Source: an uncultured Paraglaciecola sp.
GTDB taxonomy: Bacteria > Pseudomonadota > Gammaproteobacteria > Enterobacterales > Alteromonadaceae
Assembly: GCA_905479025.1 (NCBI GenBank)
Contig: CAJQKX010000481.1
Location: forward strand, 1-5,388
Reading direction: 5' to 3'
DNA length: 5,388 bases
Under the pieces are notes generated by a model, which saw only the letters and a list, made by a program, of their open reading frames with translations, did not search any database and had not been told where the DNA came from. The translations under genes and the position numbers were made by a program. The number at the start of each line of letters is the position of its first letter. Position 1 is the first letter of the stretch. This document shows positions 1-5,388 of this stretch, piece after piece.

Positions 1-342
1 ACCACGTTTAAGCACAAGGTTGCTATACAGCAATAAACCAATAGGTATATCGGCATAAGCTTCACGCACTTGGCGAATGATTTCAAAACAGTCATCCGTT
101 TTGATTTTATTCGATAGAGCGCGAATACTGGCTTTTTGAATAGTAGGGCCATCAGCAATAGGGTCAGAATAAGGAAATCCTAACTCTAATGCGTCTGCAC
201 CTCCTTCAACCATCGCTTTGATGATATTCACTGAGGTGTGAATGTCGGGGTCGCCTACCATGACAAAGGGGACAAATGCGCCTTCTTGTTTGTTGTTAAG
301 ATGTTTGAACATATTCGCGTAACGGTCAACGGAATTAGTCAT
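1..342 (-). CDS. trpA: Tryptophan synthase alpha subunit, N-terminal part (cut by window edge)
   Basis: The first 114 codons of TrpA are present; the rest lies beyond the left edge. TrpA is a cytoplasmic TIM-barrel enzyme that cleaves indole-3-glycerol phosphate to indole and glyceraldehyde-3-phosphate and passes indole through a tunnel to TrpB. The reading frame shows the family signature EGAFVPF (residues 20-26), then GDP (30-32), [19 protein letters not shown] (51-69) and GLLLYSNLV near the edge. The two catalytic acids are visible: Glu53 and Asp64 match Glu49 and Asp60 of the E. coli enzyme, a shift of four caused by a slightly longer N terminus. The ATG at 342-340 is chosen because a good Shine-Dalgarno sequence precedes it by 9 bases; the next Met (codon 11) would remove conserved N-terminal residues. 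The start overlaps the end of trpB by 8 bases, which fits coupled synthesis of the two subunits. Confidence 0.97.
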   Translation of the reverse strand, partial: MTNSVDRYANMFKHLNNKQEGAFVPFVMVGDPDIHTSVNIIKAMVEGGADALELGFPYSDPIADGPTIQKASIRALSNKIKTDDCFEIIRQVREAYADIPIGLLLYSNLVLKRG

Positions 343-1522
343 GGTCTTGATCTCCTATGATGCTACGGACATGCTCTAAATCTTTGTCTCCACGTCCTGA
401 TAGGTTTACCACAATAATGGTGCCATCTTCTGCTTCATCCGCCATGTTAAGCGCGTGTGCAATCGCGTGCGCAGACTCAAGTGCTGGAATAATGCCCTCC
501 TTTTGAGACAGAAGCTTAAAGGCATTGAGTGCTTCGTCGTCGGTGACAGACACATACTCGGCACGACCAATATCATACAAATGAGCATGTTGAGGCCCAA
601 CAGCGGGGTAGTCGAGTCCGGCAGATACTGAATACGATTCTTCAATCTGACCGTCGTTGTCTTGCATGATATAACTATATGCGCCGTGTAAAACACCTGT
701 AGTGCCTTTACCAATAGCTGCGCCATGTTCTTTGGTATGTACCCCTTTACCAGCCGGCTCAACACCAATTAATCGTACGCTAGGCTCATCAATAAAATCA
801 GCAAACATACCTATCGCGTTTGAACCGCCGCCGACACAAGCAACAAGTGCATCCGGTAAACGCCCTTCTTTAGCCATAATTTGTGCGCGGGTTTCTTCAC
901 CAATCATGCGATGAAATTCACGGACAATCGTTGGGAACGGATGAGGGCCTGCCGCTGTGCCTAGTAAATAATGAGCTGTGTCATAGTTAGCAGACCAGTC
1001 GCGCATGGCTTCGTTAACCGCATCTTTTAATGTGCCAGAGCCTGAATTAACCGGGATCACTTTTGCGCCCATTAAGCGCATTCTAAATACATTGGGTGCT
1101 TGGCGCTCCATGTCTTTGGCACCCATATAAATACGTGCTTTTAAACCCATTAATGCACAAGCTAATGCTGTGGCGACCCCGTGTTGCCCTGCACCTGTTT
1201 CGGCGATGACTTCAGTTTTCCCCATTCGCTTGGTTAACAGTGCTTGGCCTAATACTTGATTGGTTTTGTGAGCACCACCGTGTAATAAGTCTTCACGTTT
1301 GAGGTAAAGCTTTACTTTGGGATTATTGACTAAGTTTCTCGTCAATGTCATGGCTGTGGGGCGACCCGCATAATCCTTTAATAAACCCATAAATTCAGCC
1401 TGGAATTCTGGATCCTTCTGGGCATCGATAAAAACTTGCTCGAGTTGGTCGAGTGCAGGGATCAGCAGCTCGGGTACGTACATACCGCCATAGTCACCAA
1501 ATTTACTGTCTAAATGATTCAT
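335..1522 (-). CDS. trpB: Tryptophan synthase beta subunit
   Basis: TrpB is the pyridoxal-phosphate subunit of the cytoplasmic alpha2-beta2 tryptophan synthase; it condenses indole with L-serine to give L-tryptophan, the last step of the pathway. At 395 residues it has the usual length (about 397 in E. coli). The PLP lysine is Lys86 in HGGAHKTNQ (81-89). The catalytic glutamate is Glu108 in AETGAGQHG (107-115). The phosphate-binding loop GGGSNA is at 231-236, and the C-terminal SGRGDKD (from Ser375) supplies the serine that contacts the pyridine nitrogen. The N terminus has the typical [11 protein letters not shown]. This is the TrpB1 type that pairs with TrpA, as expected with trpA directly downstream and overlapping by 8 bases. 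The ATG at 1522-1520 is preceded only by a weak ribosome site (GTGA, 7 bases away). A 55-base gap separates it from trpCF upstream. No residue known to be essential is missing. Confidence 0.99.
   Translation of the reverse strand: MNHLDSKFGDYGGMYVPELLIPALDQLEQVFIDAQKDPEFQAEFMGLLKDYAGRPTAMTLTRNLVNNPKVKLYLKREDLLHGGAHKTNQVLGQALLTKRMGKTEVIAETGAGQHGVATALACALMGLKARIYMGAKDMERQAPNVFRMRLMGAKVIPVNSGSGTLKDAVNEAMRDWSANYDTAHYLLGTAAGPHPFPTIVREFHRMIGEETRAQIMAKEGRLPDALVACVGGGSNAIGMFADFIDEPSVRLIGVEPAGKGVHTKEHGAAIGKGTTGVLHGAYSYIMQDNDGQIEESYSVSAGLDYPAVGPQHAHLYDIGRAEYVSVTDDEALNAFKLLSQKEGIIPALESAHAIAHALNMADEAEDGTIIVVNLSGRGDKDLEHVRSIIGDQDHD
351..356 (-). promoter_or_regulatory. Ribosome binding site of trpA, inside the trpB coding region
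   Basis: The minus strand reads AGGAGA here, and its AGGAG core ends 9 bases before the trpA ATG at 342. It lies within the last codons of trpB, so ribosomes finishing trpB pass over it. It supports the chosen trpA start and suggests that trpA can be re-initiated by ribosomes terminating at the trpB stop (335-337). Confidence 0.75.
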
Positions 1523-1577
1523 CTTTTTCTCACTTTAAAACTGTTTTTTGCTCGCTAACGTTAACTCGCAGCTGCTG
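1523..1577. other. trpCF-trpB intergenic gap, 55 bases, no terminator seen
   Basis: This is the longest non-coding stretch in the window. It holds two 8-base perfect palindromes, TAACGTTA at 1556-1563 and GCAGCTGC at 1568-1575, and a short CTCGC direct repeat (1551-1555 and 1565-1569) flanking the first. Neither palindrome extends into a stable stem followed by a T-run on the transcribed (minus) strand, so I see no intrinsic terminator and expect read-through from trpCF into trpB. The trpB-proximal part is A-rich on the minus strand and contains GTGA 7 bases before the trpB ATG, the only plausible ribosome site. Confidence 0.6.
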
Positions 1578-2963
1578 TTAATACTCTCTAAGCTGGTTAA
1601 AAGCCTGATTAATTTTATCTTGCTGCTTAATACCTGGTGCGCTCTCTACACCAGAATTTAAGTCAAGCATTCCGACCTGTAAATTAGCCGCTTGTTTAAC
1701 ATTGCATGGGGTGATGCCGCCGGCAAGAACAATGTTGGACTTGTCGGTTATCTCATCTAACAGTTGCCAACTAAAAGCCTGGCCTGTGCCACCTGATTGT
1801 TCACCGACTTGGCAATCTAATAAAAACAAGTCAACGCCAATCTCATCTAAATTAGGCAAGGTATCTTTGACGCCTTTAGCTAACCAAATTTGACAATGGG
1901 TAGGCAGTTTATTACGTAAACTGTTGATGTAAGTTTGCTGCTCTTGACCATGCAACTGAACAGCCGATAATTCCAAAGCTTGTGCGTATTTCACCACCAG
2001 TTCAATAGGAGCGTCAACAAACACGCCCACATATTGAAATGGCACGGCATAAGTGATTTGTTTGGCTTGCTCTAAGGTCACAAAACGTTTGGATTTTTCG
2101 GTAAATATCAGACCAGCAAAACTAGCTGGACTGTCTTTAACTAGCTTGGCTCCGGTTAAACTTGTTGTACCACAAACTTTTACTGTTCCGTACACCAACT
2201 GTTTTGCTGCTAATTTGATATCCTTTTCACCCATTAATGAACTGCCTACCAAAAATGCATTAACAAGTGACGCTAATCTGCGCACATCTTGATGGGTATA
2301 AATGCCGGATTCAGAAATGATCACATGTTCATGTTCAGCATGTTGATTAATTAAAGGCACCAAGCGCTCAGTTGTGGCGAGGTCTGTACTCAGATCTCGC
2401 AAGTCGCGGTTATTAATGCCAATGATTTTGGCTTTCAACGCACAGGCTCTGAGTACCTCTTGTTCGTTACTGACTTCGGTTAATACGTCGAGTTGGTATT
2501 GCTCGGCAAGTGTCGCTAGTGCTGTATATTGTGTGTCATCTAATACCGACAACATCAGTAGCACCGCATCAGCTTTATGGTAGCGGGCTAAATAGATTTG
2601 ATAAGGTTCAACAAAAAAATCTTTGTTAATAACAGGCTGTGTCATCCGACTTCGAATATATTCTAGATACTCGAACTTACCTTGAAAATATTTCTCATCC
2701 GTTAATACCGATATACAGGCAGCAAAAGGACTGTAAGCTTGGATGATTTCATCTAAGTCAAAGTTTTCACGAATTAGCCCTTTAGACGGTGACGCCTTTT
2801 TACATTCTAATATAAAGGCAGCATTGGGCTGCGCCAATGCATCATAAAAACTTCTGTCTGAGAGTGTTAAATCATCAATAAAACTTGCTAACGGTAAATC
2901 AATTTTGCGTTGAGCGATTTCTTGTTTTTTGTCTAGGACGATCTTTTCTAATACATTGGCCAT
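1578..2963 (-). CDS. trpCF: Bifunctional indole-3-glycerol-phosphate synthase / phosphoribosylanthranilate isomerase
   Basis: This is a 461-residue fusion of two TIM barrels acting at consecutive steps in the cytoplasm. The C-terminal TrpF domain isomerises phosphoribosylanthranilate to CdRP, and the N-terminal TrpC domain decarboxylates and cyclises CdRP to indole-3-glycerol phosphate. TrpC occupies about residues 1-256: ILECKKASPSKG (51-62, with Glu53 and Lys55), NKDF (Lys114), LTEVSNE (Glu163), GINNRDLRDL (Asn184) and ISESGI (Glu218, Ser219) carry the known catalytic and binding residues. TrpF runs from about 260 to the end: KVCG (general base Cys264), SKRFV (Arg293), VQLHG (335-339), the general acid Asp383 in LLDCQ, and LAGGITP (413-419). 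Length and domain order match the E. coli fused enzyme (about 450 residues). An in-frame TGA lies just upstream of the ATG, so the start cannot be earlier. It follows trpD by 18 bases. Confidence 0.98.
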   Translation of the reverse strand: MANVLEKIVLDKKQEIAQRKIDLPLASFIDDLTLSDRSFYDALAQPNAAFILECKKASPSKGLIRENFDLDEIIQAYSPFAACISVLTDEKYFQGKFEYLEYIRSRMTQPVINKDFFVEPYQIYLARYHKADAVLLMLSVLDDTQYTALATLAEQYQLDVLTEVSNEQEVLRACALKAKIIGINNRDLRDLSTDLATTERLVPLINQHAEHEHVIISESGIYTHQDVRRLASLVNAFLVGSSLMGEKDIKLAAKQLVYGTVKVCGTTSLTGAKLVKDSPASFAGLIFTEKSKRFVTLEQAKQITYAVPFQYVGVFVDAPIELVVKYAQALELSAVQLHGQEQQTYINSLRNKLPTHCQIWLAKGVKDTLPNLDEIGVDLFLLDCQVGEQSGGTGQAFSWQLLDEITDKSNIVLAGGITPCNVKQAANLQVGMLDLNSGVESAPGIKQQDKINQAFNQLREY

Positions 2964-2969
2964 TTTTAG

Positions 2970-2982
2970 TCACTTTGTCCTT
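2970..2982 (-). promoter_or_regulatory. Ribosome binding region of trpCF, with unusual spacing
   Basis: Between the trpD stop and the trpCF ATG the minus strand has a good AAGGA core (2982-2978), but it sits 14 bases from the start codon, longer than the usual 5-9. A nearer but weaker candidate is GTGA (2973-2970), 6 bases before the ATG, which would pair with the other end of the anti-Shine-Dalgarno sequence. The in-frame TGA between them rules out an earlier start. Which element is used cannot be told from sequence. Confidence 0.45.
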
Positions 2983-4004
2983 TATAGATTTTGGCTGATG
3001 GAAGCCGACAATTTAATCGTGGCTAATGGACGTTGCTGCTGCATAGCATTAATTGCCATTTCAGCCCCTTGCGCATAGGTTTGAACCTTGCCACATAGTT
3101 TTAATAATGCCGCAGTATTCATCGCCACCGCAGCTTGATGGGCAGCTTGGCCTTTGCCTAAAAGCACATTTTCAATGAGGATTTTATTTTCTTCTGGCTC
3201 GCCACCTGTAATGGCATCTAACGGATAATGCTCAAGTCCAAAATCAGTTGGAGAAACACTGCTTTGTGTTAACTGGTCGCCATTCACTTCCACTACTTGG
3301 GTATTGCCATGTAAGGCAAACTCATCTAATCCGCTGCCATGCACCACCAAGGCTTTTTGATAACCTAATAACTGCAAGGTTTTTGCAAAGGGTAACAGCA
3401 ATTCTGGCGCATAAACGCCAATAATTATATGACTAGGACGAGCTGGATTCACTAAGGGACCCAGTAAATTAAATAAGGTGCGAGTTTTTAATGTGGTGCG
3501 CACTGGCATCGCATGGCGAATACCCGAGTGATAGTTTGGCGCAAACAAAAAGCACAGGTTTGAAACGTCGAGACATTGGCGCGCGGTGTCTGGTGACATG
3601 CTTAATTCTAAATCGAATGCTTTGAACAAATCAGCTGAGCCAGATTTACTCGAGACACTCCGATTACCATGTTTGGCGACTTTTACACCACAGCTTGCCG
3701 CGACAATGGCCGATGCAGATGAGATGTTAATGGTATTATGACCATCACCGCCTGTGCCCACTATATCTGCAAATTCATAATCTGGGCGGGGAAATACAGC
3801 TGCATTAGCTATTAATGCATTGGCAGCACCGGCTATTTCTTCTGGTTGTTCGCCTTTGATTTTTAATGCGGTCAATAGAGAAGATAAAACAATATCATCC
3901 ACCTGACCTGTCACCACTTGTGAAAATATTTCGGTGACATCATCCTGCTTTAAGTCTTGGCCTTGATAGAGTTGTTGAAGAATTGAGTGGAGCATATGGT
4001 TCAT
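2982..4004 (-). CDS. trpD: Anthranilate phosphoribosyltransferase
   Basis: TrpD transfers phosphoribose from PRPP to anthranilate, giving phosphoribosylanthranilate, the second step of the pathway. It is a cytoplasmic, Mg-dependent class IV phosphoribosyltransferase. The 340 residues correspond to the stand-alone form, not the enteric TrpGD fusion. Visible motifs are the PRPP-binding GTGGDG (83-88) followed by [15 protein letters not shown] (111-115), RHAMPVR (164-170, anthranilate site), [15 protein letters not shown] (173-187) and GLDE (225-228), whose Asp227-Glu228 pair binds metal. The N-terminal helical domain includes the family-typical [14 protein letters not shown] (46-59). The start ATG overlaps the trpG stop in an ATGA arrangement. 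A modest AAGG lies 10 bases upstream inside trpG. A second Met at codon 4 has no better ribosome site, so I keep the first. Translation is probably coupled to trpG. Confidence 0.98.
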   Translation of the reverse strand: MNHMLHSILQQLYQGQDLKQDDVTEIFSQVVTGQVDDIVLSSLLTALKIKGEQPEEIAGAANALIANAAVFPRPDYEFADIVGTGGDGHNTINISSASAIVAASCGVKVAKHGNRSVSSKSGSADLFKAFDLELSMSPDTARQCLDVSNLCFLFAPNYHSGIRHAMPVRTTLKTRTLFNLLGPLVNPARPSHIIIGVYAPELLLPFAKTLQLLGYQKALVVHGSGLDEFALHGNTQVVEVNGDQLTQSSVSPTDFGLEHYPLDAITGGEPEENKILIENVLLGKGQAAHQAAVAMNTAALLKLCGKVQTYAQGAEMAINAMQQQRPLATIKLSASISQNL

Positions 4005-4657
4005 AGGGGCAAAACCTTGTCTTGGGTTAAGAATTGAATACTTTGCAAAAGCAGCTGGCTACCATGAGAGGTCAAAATAGACTCTGGATGGAATTGAAAA
4101 CCTAACATTTTATCTTGCAAATGTGCCACTGCCATAGGAATGTTGGCAAAATTGGCTAATACAGTTAATTGTTGAGGTATATTGCTGGCCATTAATGAAT
4201 GATAACGAGCTACCGGTAATGGCTGTGGCATGTTAGCAAACATTTTATCAGCGCTATGCTCAATCAAAGAGGATTTACCATGCATTACATTATCGGCACG
4301 GATAATTTTGCCACCGTAAGACTCAACAATCGCTTGGTGACCTAAACAAATGCCCAACACCGGAAATTGGCCTTTCACTAGGTTTAACAGTGTTAACATT
4401 GAGCCTGCCTCAGAGGGATTACCCGGTCCGGGGGATAACATCAGCATCACTTGTTTAGTGTGACCATGTTCATCATTGTGCTGTGCCTTTTCATGCATTT
4501 TTTGTAAAATTACATCGGCCGCAACACTATTGCGATAAACGATTAGCTCAAGACCTAGCGTTCTCAGTTCATCCACTAAGTTGTAGGTAAATGAGTCAAA
4601 GTTGTCCAACAAAAAGACACAAATTTGTTGATTAATTTGAGTGGATTGTGAACTCAC
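4001..4657 (-). CDS. trpG: Anthranilate synthase component II (glutamine amidotransferase)
   Basis: TrpG hydrolyses glutamine and channels ammonia to TrpE, which uses it to make anthranilate from chorismate. It is a class I (triad) glutamine amidotransferase of 218 residues and is not fused to TrpD. The catalytic triad is Cys104 in GICLGHQ (102-108), His190 and Glu192 in FQFHPES (187-193). Other family marks are [12 protein letters not shown] (16-27), [12 protein letters not shown] (74-85, oxyanion loop), HGKSS (126-130) and VARYHSL (149-155). Compared with my recollection of the E. coli domain it carries roughly ten extra residues, His-rich and charged, at about 55-69, just before the LSPGPG strand. 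The start is GTG at 4657-4655, chosen because AAGGAG lies 7 bases upstream; no in-frame ATG occurs near the N terminus. The stop of trpE overlaps this GTG (GTGA), and its own stop overlaps the trpD ATG (ATGA). A role in p-aminobenzoate synthesis (PabA) is unlikely given the trp context. Confidence 0.97.
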   Translation of the reverse strand: MSSQSTQINQQICVFLLDNFDSFTYNLVDELRTLGLELIVYRNSVAADVILQKMHEKAQHNDEHGHTKQVMLMLSPGPGNPSEAGSMLTLLNLVKGQFPVLGICLGHQAIVESYGGKIIRADNVMHGKSSLIEHSADKMFANMPQPLPVARYHSLMASNIPQQLTVLANFANIPMAVAHLQDKMLGFQFHPESILTSHGSQLLLQSIQFLTQDKVLPL

Positions 4658-5388
4658 TTTACTGCTCCTTGTGTTTGCGAACTGGAAATAATAGCGCCTA
4701 TTACCGCTTGTGCTTTACCTCGGGTTTCATCTGCTTCTGATTGCGGGTCAGAGTCAAACACAACACCTGCACCGGCTTGAATATAAGCCACATCATTTTT
4801 GACAAATGCAGAGCGTATAACAATACAAGTATCCATATCTCCTTGGCTGTTAATATAACCTACTGCTCCGCCATAACTGCCTCGACGTTGTTTTTCGACT
4901 TGACGGATTAATGTGGCTGCACTGACTTTAGGTGCGCCGACCAATGTGCCCATATTCATACAGGCTTGATAGGCATTGAGTGCGTCTAAATCATCCCGTA
5001 ATTGCCCTACAACTCTAGACACTAAGTGCATCACATGTGAGTAGCGATCCACTTTAAGTAAGTCTGTGACATAACGAGTTCCGGGCTCACATACTTTAGC
5101 TACGTCGTTACGTGCTAAATCGACCAACATAATATGCTCGGCCCGCTCTTTTTGATCTTCTTGCAGGTTAAGTTCTAAGCGGGAGTCTAGGTCTAAGTCG
5201 ATGCTGCCGTCTGCTCGTTTACCTCTGGGTCTTGTACCGGCTATGGGGTAAATTTCCACTTGATTAGTGTGTTTGGTGTACTTCAAGGCTGACTCAGGCG
5301 ATGCGCCAAACATACAGAAGTCGTCGTCCTGTAAGAAAAACATATAAGGGCTGGGATTTTGTTGCTTTAAGGCGCGGTAAGCATCGTG
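4654..5388 (-). CDS. trpE: Anthranilate synthase component I, C-terminal part (cut by window edge)
   Basis: The last 244 residues of TrpE are present; the frame stays open to the right edge, so the start is outside the window and the Met at 5343 is internal. TrpE converts chorismate to anthranilate using ammonia from TrpG and is the committed, usually tryptophan-inhibited, step. The fragment covers most of the chorismate-binding catalytic fold, about E. coli residues 278-520. Counting from the first residue visible, it shows GASPES (28-33), PIAGTRPRG (48-56), Glu81 and Glu84 (E. coli 358 and 361), LVDLARND (88-95), His121 in VMHLVSR (E. coli His398), GSYGGAVGY (170-178), Arg192 in CIVIRSA (E. 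coli 469), GAGVV (206-210) and the metal-binding Glu218 and Glu221 in SEADETR (E. coli 495 and 498). The N-terminal feedback-binding segment is not in the window. The trp neighbours exclude PabB. Its stop overlaps the trpG start by 4 bases. Confidence 0.97.
   Translation of the reverse strand, partial: HDAYRALKQQNPSPYMFFLQDDDFCMFGASPESALKYTKHTNQVEIYPIAGTRPRGKRADGSIDLDLDSRLELNLQEDQKERAEHIMLVDLARNDVAKVCEPGTRYVTDLLKVDRYSHVMHLVSRVVGQLRDDLDALNAYQACMNMGTLVGAPKVSAATLIRQVEKQRRGSYGGAVGYINSQGDMDTCIVIRSAFVKNDVAYIQAGAGVVFDSDPQSEADETRGKAQAVIGAIISSSQTQGAVK
4665..4670 (-). promoter_or_regulatory. Ribosome binding site of trpG, which decides its GTG start
   Basis: The minus strand reads AAGGAG, a strong Shine-Dalgarno core, ending 7 bases before the GTG at 4657. 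It lies inside the last codons of trpE. It is the best ribosome site in the window and is the main reason for accepting a GTG start. The position fits re-initiation by ribosomes that have just terminated trpE. Confidence 0.8.

Noticed and set aside
406..768. A 120-codon open frame on the minus strand inside trpB
   Set aside because: It lies wholly within trpB in another frame, and the translation shows no recognisable domain. trpB is unambiguous at the same place.
702..914. Plus-strand open frame antisense to trpB
   Set aside because: It is a shadow of a conserved gene on the other strand, with no ribosome site or family resemblance that I can see.
1537..1547. AAAAC/GTTTT inverted repeat as a possible terminator
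   Set aside because: The arms are separated by a single base, so no hairpin loop can form, and the stem is A/T only.
1536..1563. Possible promoter in the trpCF-trpB gap (a TTAACG-like -35 and a TTTAAA-like -10, minus strand)
   Set aside because: Both boxes match the consensus poorly and the spacing is long; A/T-rich sequence gives such matches easily.
1702..2583. Three plus-strand open frames (1702-1893, 2053-2292, 2374-2583) antisense to trpCF
   Set aside because: All are short, lie fully inside trpCF and have no recognisable motif; they look like by-products of trpCF codon use.
2981..3011. Possible internal promoter at the end of trpD (TTGTCG at 3011-3006 and TATAAA at 2986-2981, minus strand)
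   Set aside because: An internal promoter in distal trpD is known in enterics, which made this tempting. The -35 match is only 4 of 6, the spacer is 19 bases, and the predicted transcript would begin only about ten bases before the trpCF ATG and would lack the AAGGA site.
4654..5343. A shorter trpE starting at the Met at 5343
   Set aside because: The frame remains open to the window edge, and the residues before this Met (NPSPY) continue the conserved TrpE sequence, so the Met is internal to a longer protein.

Overview
The window is a nearly complete tryptophan biosynthesis operon, read entirely on the minus strand. In transcription order it runs from right to left as trpE (3' part only), trpG, trpD, trpCF (fused), trpB and trpA (5' part only). 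Both edges cut through genes: the right edge lies inside trpE and the left edge inside trpA. The operon promoter, any leader peptide or attenuator, and the operon terminator are therefore outside the window.

The gene set and order (trpE-G-D-CF-B-A), with trpG and trpD as separate genes and trpC fused to trpF, is the arrangement known from marine gamma-proteobacteria such as Vibrionales and Alteromonadales; the classic enteric form has trpG fused to trpD. The proteins resemble gamma-proteobacterial homologues closely over long stretches, and base composition looks moderate, visibly below 50% GC. My best guess is an Alteromonadales member (Alteromonas/Glaciecola/Shewanella-like). The genus cannot be fixed from this window alone.

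Region by region: 1-342 trpA start; 335-1522 trpB; 1523-1577 a 55-base gap, the largest non-coding stretch; 1578-2963 trpCF; 2964-2981 an 18-base gap; 2982-4004 trpD; 4001-4657 trpG; 4654-5388 trpE end. Three junctions overlap (E/G by 4 bases, G/D by 4 bases, B/A by 8 bases), which suggests translational coupling. Two of these join genes for subunits of one complex: anthranilate synthase TrpE-TrpG and tryptophan synthase TrpB-TrpA.

Together the enzymes convert chorismate to L-tryptophan. TrpE-TrpG makes anthranilate, TrpD adds phosphoribose, the TrpF half of TrpCF isomerises the product, the TrpC half closes the indole ring, and TrpA-TrpB exchanges glycerol phosphate for serine. Every catalytic residue I could place is present, and no gene looks broken. 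I found no mobile element, RNA gene, CRISPR array, terminator or unknown system. The observations below are modest and mostly concern gene junctions, a small TrpG insertion and the scarcity of tryptophan residues.
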